From: Phycisphaerales bacterium
GTDB taxonomy: Bacteria > Planctomycetota > Phycisphaerae > Phycisphaerales > UBA1924
Length of the DNA stretch: 64,000 nucleotides
Assembly (NCBI GenBank): GCA_017642965.1
Contig: JAEPOJ010000015.1
Span: 1-64,000, forward strand
Direction of reading: 5' to 3'
The notes under the pieces are model-generated. The model saw only the letters and a list, made by a program, of their open reading frames with translations. It did no database searches and was not told the DNA's origin. The translations under genes were made by a program, and so were the position numbers. Position 1 is the first letter of the stretch; each line of letters begins with the position of its first letter. Shown in pieces: positions 59,677 to 64,000 of this stretch.

Positions 59677-60717
59677 ATGCACTGGTTCGACGCCCACCTC
59701 GATCTCGCCTACCTCGCCGAAAACGGGCGCGACATGCACGCCGAACTCGACGACTGCCGAGGACGCTACCAGCCCGCGGCGGTCACGCTCCCCTCGATGA
59801 TCAAGGGCAGGGTCACCCGGTGCCTCGGAACCGTCTTTACCGAAGCGATCGACCCAACCAATGCCGACTCCGAGTCCGGGCCATTCACCTACCCCTTCGA
59901 AGACGCAGACGCCGCCTACCGCGCCGGGATGCGCCAGCTCCTGCTCTACCTCGCCTGGCGCGACGCGGGCCTCATCGCCCGCATCCCCCTGCGCGGCCAG
60001 CCCGAAGAAACCTCCGAAGCACCCATCCGCCTCGGCGTGCTCGTCGAGTGCGCCGATCCGATCACCTCACCCGACGAACTCGACCAATGGGTCGATCTGG
60101 GCGTCGTCGCCATCGGCATGGCCTGGTGGCACCAGTCCCGATACGCCGGAGGCAACGGCACAGACCACCACAAGCCCGGCAACGGGCTCACCGACCTCGG
60201 GCGCGAACTCGTCAAACGCATGGACGAACTCGGCGTGGTGCACGACCTCTCGCACCTCTCCCAGCGCGCCGTAGACGAACTGCTCGAAGCAACCGACACC
60301 GTCGTCATGGCCTCGCACAGCAACTGCCGCGCACTCATGGGTGACCCGGACTCCAAACCCAACCAGCGCCACCTCAGCGACGAGACCATCAAAGAGATCA
60401 CCAGCCGTGGGGGGGTGATCGGACTCAACCTGCTGGGCGACTTCATCACGCCCGGACTGAAGAAAGGCCAGCGAGCCAGCATCACCGACTGCGTGCGCCA
60501 CATCGAGCACGTCTGCGAGATCGCGGGCTCTCGAGATCACATCGGGCTCGGATCCGACATGGATGGCGGATTCGGTGCCGACGGCCTCCCCGAGGGCATC
60601 AACACCCCATCCGACCTCACCCGCATCACCGACGCCCTCAGCGCCAAAGAGTGGCCCGACGAAGACATCGCAAAGTTCACCCACGCCAACTGGGAACGCT
60701 ACTGGCGCGGCGAGTAA
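59677..60717 (+). CDS. Membrane dipeptidase-like protein (peptidase M19)
   Basis: A 346-residue enzyme from the ATG at 59677 (GGAG upstream). The amidohydrolase-fold dipeptidase motifs are in order: FDAHLDLAYL (HxD metal pair), LGVLVECADPI (bridging Glu), VHDLSHLSQRAVDEL (His), ASHSNCRALMG (His) and GLGSDMDGGFG (Asp). It has no signal peptide in this start, so it acts in the cytoplasm or is surface-associated by other means. It cleaves dipeptides, usually including D-containing ones. Confidence 0.9.
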   Translation: MHWFDAHLDLAYLAENGRDMHAELDDCRGRYQPAAVTLPSMIKGRVTRCLGTVFTEAIDPTNADSESGPFTYPFEDADAAYRAGMRQLLLYLAWRDAGLIARIPLRGQPEETSEAPIRLGVLVECADPITSPDELDQWVDLGVVAIGMAWWHQSRYAGGNGTDHHKPGNGLTDLGRELVKRMDELGVVHDLSHLSQRAVDELLEATDTVVMASHSNCRALMGDPDSKPNQRHLSDETIKEITSRGGVIGLNLLGDFITPGLKKGQRASITDCVRHIEHVCEIAGSRDHIGLGSDMDGGFGADGLPEGINTPSDLTRITDALSAKEWPDEDIAKFTHANWERYWRGE

Positions 60718-60761
60718 ACAAGCTTCCGGAGTACCCGCAATCACAGCAACTGATCACGCGG

Positions 60762-60814
60762 CCTCCCCCGCACCAGCGGGGGAGGTGCCGAGTCCCCGAG
60801 GCGGAGGGGGTTTC
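60762..60814. repeat. Dispersed double-hairpin repeat, copy 2
   Basis: CCTCCCCCGC pairs with GCGGGGGAGG (60762-60785), then TGCCGAGTCCCCGAGGCGGAGGGGG-type sequence follows and TTTC. Same layout and edge bases as copy 1 at 42345-42394; it lies between convergent gene ends. Confidence 0.75.
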
Positions 60815-60836
60815 TCCTTGTTGTTTGCTGGAGTGA

Positions 60837-61802
60837 TTACTCCGCCGCCGCAACCGCCCGGCAATGCCCGCACCACAACTCCGGGAAATCCAACAGCGAC
60901 GTCTTCGCGTCCGGCGCCGGATCCAAACGGCTCAGCGGCGTCAGCATCCGCCGCTGATATTCCTCAGAGTTGATCGTATAAACAGCACGATTCCCAGCCT
61001 CCGGATACTGCTCACGCAGGATCTGCGAGATGCGCTCAATACGCGTTTCCGGGTACGGGTGCGTCGCCAGCCATTCAATCGGACGAGAGCTGCCCTCGGA
61101 CGCCGCTTCGAGCACCTCCATCACCCGCAACTGCCCGCTCGGGTCATAGCCGGCACGCTCCATGTACCGCATGCCAAGCATGTCCGCTTCGCTCTCGTCA
61201 TCACGCCCATACTTGAGCATGACCAGATTCCCACCGATCGCGAGCCCCGGAATCGCGACCTGCCCATACTGGCGCACGCCCGAGTCAGAATCCGAAACCC
61301 CGACCGCCACCGCCGCGCCAACAAGCAGCGCGTTGAAACCAATCTGCTTGCTGATCCGCTGGTTCCCGTGACGCGCCGTGACATGACCGATCTCGTGCCC
61401 CAGCACGCCCGCCATCTCCGCCTCATCGCTCAGACGCTCGGCGAGCCCACGCGTAAAGAAGATCTTCCCCCCCGGCAGCGCGAACGCGTTGATCACATCC
61501 GTGTTCAGCAGCGTGAACTCCCAGTCGAGCGGTGGCACGCCATCCTCAACACCCTCGGTGAGCTTCATGCCCACCTCCTCGACATACTCGCTGGGGATCC
61601 GGGCCTCAACCTCGCCGCCGAACTCCGCCGCCAGACCAGCCGCGGCCTGGGCACCCATCTGCTTCTCCTCTTCCCAGGAGTAGAGGGTGAAGGCACGCTC
61701 GCCCGTCGCCGGGTTGGTCGTGCACCCGACGGGCGCCAGCATCAACACGCCGAGCAAAGCCAGCCCGGCAACACGCATCCATCGACCCAACAAGCAATCC
61801 AT
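60837..61802 (-). CDS. M48-family metalloprotease lipoprotein
   Basis: A 321-residue protein from the ATG at 61802 (AAAGGA upstream). The signal ends LAPVGC, a lipobox. The protease core is clear: VINAFALPGGKIFFTRGL, VLGHEIGHVTARHG (HExxH) and DDESEADMLGMRYM with the third zinc ligand Glu. The C-terminal region EYPEAGNRAVYTINSEEYQRR follows. Such envelope M48 proteins (BepA/LoiP-like) degrade or help fold outer-membrane proteins. Confidence 0.9.
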   Translation of the reverse strand: MDCLLGRWMRVAGLALLGVLMLAPVGCTTNPATGERAFTLYSWEEEKQMGAQAAAGLAAEFGGEVEARIPSEYVEEVGMKLTEGVEDGVPPLDWEFTLLNTDVINAFALPGGKIFFTRGLAERLSDEAEMAGVLGHEIGHVTARHGNQRISKQIGFNALLVGAAVAVGVSDSDSGVRQYGQVAIPGLAIGGNLVMLKYGRDDESEADMLGMRYMERAGYDPSGQLRVMEVLEAASEGSSRPIEWLATHPYPETRIERISQILREQYPEAGNRAVYTINSEEYQRRMLTPLSRLDPAPDAKTSLLDFPELWCGHCRAVAAAE

Positions 61803-61883
61803 CGAGTGTCCTTTCGCATCTATGCGGCCCCGGGCCCGAATACGCCAGCCCCTCAAACCACGCGGTCCTACCATTATTGTTCC

Positions 61884-62681
61884 ATGCCCGAGCCCACGCT
61901 GCAAACCGAAAAAGCCAATACCCAAGCCCCCGCCTGGGACGAGCGGGAGCTCGATTCCCTGCACGAGAACGCCGACAAGCACGAGAAAGTCCGCGCGATG
62001 TTCAACGCCATCGCCCGTTCCTACGACCTCAATAACCGCGTCCACTCGCTCTGGCGCGACCAGGCATGGCGCAAACGCTGCGTTCAGGAAGCACGGGTCC
62101 AGCCCGGCGACACCGTCCTCGACTGCGCATGCGGCACGGGGGATCTGACCCAGGCCTTCGCGCGCCAGTCCAAAGCCAGCCGCGTCATCGGCTCGGACTA
62201 CACGCCCAACATGCTCGAAATTGCGCGTCACAAACGCGAGCACCTGCACAATCAGGTCCAGGCCCGAATCGAGTACCAGCAGGCCGACGCCCAGGACCTC
62301 CCGTTCGAAGATGAATCCTTCGATGTCGTCTCGATCGCATTCGGCATACGGAACGTGCAGGACCCCGAGAAGGCCATGCGCGAGTTCCACCGTGTCCTCA
62401 AGCCGGGCGGACGCCTCATGATCCTTGAGTTCGGGCAGCCATCCTTCCCGCCCATGCGCTGGTTTAATAGCTTCTACTGCGGGGCCATCATGCCCAGAAC
62501 CGCGACATGGATCGCACGGGACACCTCAGGTGCGTACAAGTACCTGCCCCGTTCCGTATCCTCTTTTAAAAGCCGCGAAGAGATGCTCGCCTCCTACCGC
62601 GCAGCCGGGTTCATCCAGCTCTGGTCTAGGCCACTGACCCTCGGTATCTGCAACATCTACCGCGGCCACAAGCCCAACTGA
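61884..62681 (+). CDS. ubiE: Ubiquinone/menaquinone C-methyltransferase
   Basis: A 265-residue enzyme. The N terminus holds KVRAMFNAIARSYDLNNRVHSLWRDQAWRKR, the family start. The SAM-binding motif is VLDCACGTGDLTQ, later [37 protein letters not shown] (UbiE signature RNV and LEFS-like). It methylates demethylmenaquinone (MenG role) or ubiquinone precursors. In this phylum menaquinone is expected. It diverges from the M48 lipoprotein. Confidence 0.92.
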   Translation: MPEPTLQTEKANTQAPAWDERELDSLHENADKHEKVRAMFNAIARSYDLNNRVHSLWRDQAWRKRCVQEARVQPGDTVLDCACGTGDLTQAFARQSKASRVIGSDYTPNMLEIARHKREHLHNQVQARIEYQQADAQDLPFEDESFDVVSIAFGIRNVQDPEKAMREFHRVLKPGGRLMILEFGQPSFPPMRWFNSFYCGAIMPRTATWIARDTSGAYKYLPRSVSSFKSREEMLASYRAAGFIQLWSRPLTLGICNIYRGHKPN

Positions 62682-62966
62682 ATCTCAAACTGGGTTGGTT
62701 CCCCGCCGAACGGGCCCCGATTCCTTACTCGGACCTCCGCGCGTTCTCGGACGCAAAGGACACCCCAAACGGGGCAGGTCCGAGAATGAACGCACTCATG
62801 GCATCTCAGGCCGGTCAAGCGGTCCACGCGCGTTTTCCTTTTCATGTGCTCTCGATTTGCCTGTCATCTGCTCGATACCCGGTGGCACAGCCGCGTCGTG
62901 TAGCGGTTCAACACATCACAACTCCCGCAATCTCGTGCGGGGCATCACCACCCGGAGTTTCCAGCC
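62682..62966 (+). promoter_or_regulatory. Structured leader before the B12-binding-fold gene
   Basis: About 285 bases without a gene. One strand, AGGTCCGAGAA (62776-62786), can pair with two different upstream partners: CTCGGACCT (62728-62736) and TTCTCGGAC (62744-62752), each nine pairs. A small CCCC/GGGG hairpin (62763-62774) sits between, and CCCGCA/TGCGGG (62924-62941) lies 25 bases before the ATG. This is a switch-like arrangement. The conserved B12-riboswitch box (GCCACTG) is not seen. Confidence 0.45.
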
Positions 62967-63707
62967 ATGAGCGCAGATATCCTGATCGAGCGTCTTTTCG
63001 AGTCCATTGTCTCAGGGGACCGTCAGACCGCACGAACCATCGTCGAAGAGCAGTCCAACGCGGGCGTGACCCAGGAGATCCTCCTGACCGATCTCTTCTG
63101 GCCGACCTACGAGCTCATCGAACGACTCCACCGTGAAGATCAGATCACCACCCTCGCCCACAACATGGCCTCACGCCTCCTGCGGGTCCTCGTAGATCAG
63201 ACATCTCGCGAACTCATCGCCACCTCAGACGCACCTCCAGTCGGGCGCACCGTCTTCGCCTGCTGCGGCCCATCCGAGGGCTCCGAGCTCGGCGGGCAGA
63301 TGGCCGTCGACCTGCTCGAAGCAGCCGGCTTCGAGGTCCAGTTCGCCGGCGGCGGGCTGCCGATCGACGAGATCCGCGCCACCGTCCAGCAGAACAAGCC
63401 CAACGCGCTCCTCATGTTCTGCTCCGAGCCCAGCGACCTCCCCGACATCCGAGTGCTCATCGACTCGCTCCACGAGATCGGCGCCTGCCCGCACACCCAG
63501 ATCGTCGTTGGTGGGGGCGTCTTCAACCGCGCAGAGGGCTTGGCCGAGGAGATCGGTGCCGACCTCTGGGCATCCCACCCGCTCGAACTCGTTGACCGCA
63601 TGATCGACGAAGCGGGCGTCCGCGCTACCGAAGATCAGCGCACCGTCGGCCGCACACGCAAAATCACCACCAAGAAGCCCGCCAACCCCGCCGCCAAGGC
63701 CGCCTGA
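62967..63707 (+). CDS. B12-binding-fold protein lacking the axial His
   Basis: A 246-residue protein (GGAG nine bases upstream). Residues 1-90 are helical (MSADILIERLFESIVSGDRQTARTIV...HNMASRLLRVLVDQTSREL), like the helical cap of CarH-type or methionine-synthase-type cobalamin modules. Residues 95-215 form the Rossmann-like B12 domain (VFACCGPSEGSELGGQMAVDLLEAAGFEVQFAGGG...ALLMFCSEPSDL...VVGGGVFNRAEG). The usual DxHxxG motif is replaced by EGSELG, so the lower-axial His is absent. The tail is basic (RKITTKKPANPAAK). It precedes an ECF-type sigma factor gene. Confidence 0.75.
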   Translation: MSADILIERLFESIVSGDRQTARTIVEEQSNAGVTQEILLTDLFWPTYELIERLHREDQITTLAHNMASRLLRVLVDQTSRELIATSDAPPVGRTVFACCGPSEGSELGGQMAVDLLEAAGFEVQFAGGGLPIDEIRATVQQNKPNALLMFCSEPSDLPDIRVLIDSLHEIGACPHTQIVVGGGVFNRAEGLAEEIGADLWASHPLELVDRMIDEAGVRATEDQRTVGRTRKITTKKPANPAAKAA

Positions 63708-63737
63708 CCCAAACATAAAGCGATCATCATCTGCCTC

Positions 63738-63772
63738 CGCCCCGGCGTCCTCACGAACGCCGGGGCGTTTTT
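63738..63772 (+). terminator. Intrinsic terminator after the B12-binding-fold gene
   Basis: A perfect 11-bp stem CGCCCCGGCGT/ACGCCGGGGCG with an eight-base loop and five T. Confidence 0.93.
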
Positions 63773-63899
63773 GTGGTGAAACCGCGCCTTCTGGTCCAGC
63801 TTGGTGTAAAACCGGACTGGTTCCGCGAATTTCTACTGCAACCGCCGCCCATGAATCGTGTATAGTCAACGTGGAGCATGACGCTCCAGAGGCGGCAAG

Positions 63900-64000
63900 A
63901 TGGACCGGAACGAAGAAAGAGCACTGATCGAACGCGCCATCGCGGGCGAGCGTACCGCCGCCGGCGATCTCATCCGCGCGCATCAACGCTCTGTCTACGC
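63900..64000 (+). CDS. Start of an ECF-type RNA polymerase sigma factor (3' partial)
   Basis: The first 33 residues are visible: MDRNEERALIERAIAGERTA and AGDLIRAHQRSVY, the start of region 2 (conserved DLxRAHQRSVY). The ribosome site AGAGGCGGCA precedes it. A TATAGT lies about 34 bases before the ATG, a possible -10. The gene continues past the window, so the family group cannot be assigned. Confidence 0.8.
   Translation, partial: MDRNEERALIERAIAGERTAAGDLIRAHQRSVY

Noticed and set aside
60864-61883. Plus-strand frame upstream of ubiE
   Set aside because: The frame is open before the ubiE ATG at 61884 but is antisense to the M48 protease; the methyltransferase domain starts only after 61884.
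61803-62390. N-terminal extension of the M48 protease
   Set aside because: The extension is antisense to ubiE; the lipoprotein start at 61802 has a ribosome site and a lipobox.
62900-62915. T-loop-like GCGGTTCAACAC suggesting a tRNA
   Set aside because: No cloverleaf with matching acceptor and anticodon arms can be built around it on either strand.
62682-62966. Cobalamin riboswitch
   Set aside because: The leader before the B12-binding gene lacks the conserved GCCACTG-type B12 box and its partner helix.

Overview
The window is GC-rich bacterial chromosome, densely packed with genes on both strands. It most likely comes from the Planctomycetota, class Phycisphaerae. Four signs point there: two secreted proteins end in a dockerin-like double repeat that closes in Gly-Cys; three secreted proteins end in a P-x-P-G, hydrophobic helix, Arg-rich sorting tail; the tiny basic protein typical of the Planctomycetes-Verrucomicrobia-Chlamydiae group is present (30436-30594); and many genes match families common in planctomycetes. 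No tRNA, rRNA, CRISPR array, prophage or insertion sequence was seen.

Layout. 1-4600: the tail of an unknown His-rich gene, a membrane protein, a large secreted GC-type dockerin protein and an OmpA-like lipoprotein. 4764-10621: an amidohydrolase, then the two-gene system II cytochrome c maturation pair (ResB/CcsB and CcsA) closed by a strong terminator. 10639-16918: AhpD-like protein, lipoprotein, 3-methyladenine glycosylase, Minf_1886-family protein, AI-2E family transporter, DinB-like protein, Ffh and a zinc-ribbon membrane protein. 16952-26978: secreted GH13 enzyme, KamA-family radical SAM protein, PolX with PHP domain, XRE regulator, RecG with a DUF971 gene, and PyrF. 27392-30673: a tandem pair of secreted PPC-like proteins, a lone NuoI, a SPOR-like membrane protein and the small basic protein. 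30703-42157: aminotransferases, hydrolases, LOG protein, a sulfotransferase-like protein, MFS transporter, secreted esterase and ThrRS. 42395-46290: an arsenic unit (arsR-arsM) diverging from a PadR/HAAS-like pair, then NrdR and an inverted-repeat element. 46350-57551: the two halves of a succinyl-CoA:3-oxoacid CoA-transferase in separate operons, with a HAF-repeat dockerin protein, the feo iron operon and two rhodaneses between them. 57651-64000: a DUF642-type secreted protein, M19 dipeptidase, M48 lipoprotein, UbiE/MenG methyltransferase, a B12-binding-fold protein and the start of an ECF-type sigma factor.

How the genes fit together. Respiration and quinone metabolism are represented by ResB/CcsA, NuoI, UbiE/MenG and possibly the amidohydrolase. 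Iron uptake is feoA-feoB plus a small membrane protein behind a good Fur-like box. Arsenic handling is sensing plus methylation.

The most unusual observations are: a class IV aminotransferase whose PLP lysine is replaced by histidine; a leader before the B12-binding gene in which one strand can pair with two alternative partners; two rhodanese genes, one lacking the catalytic cysteine, that share an 11-bp-period direct repeat at matching distances from their starts; an nrdR start whose ribosome site lies inside a hairpin; and several convergent gene pairs with no intergenic bases. I did not find a clearly new multi-gene defence or biosynthetic system.
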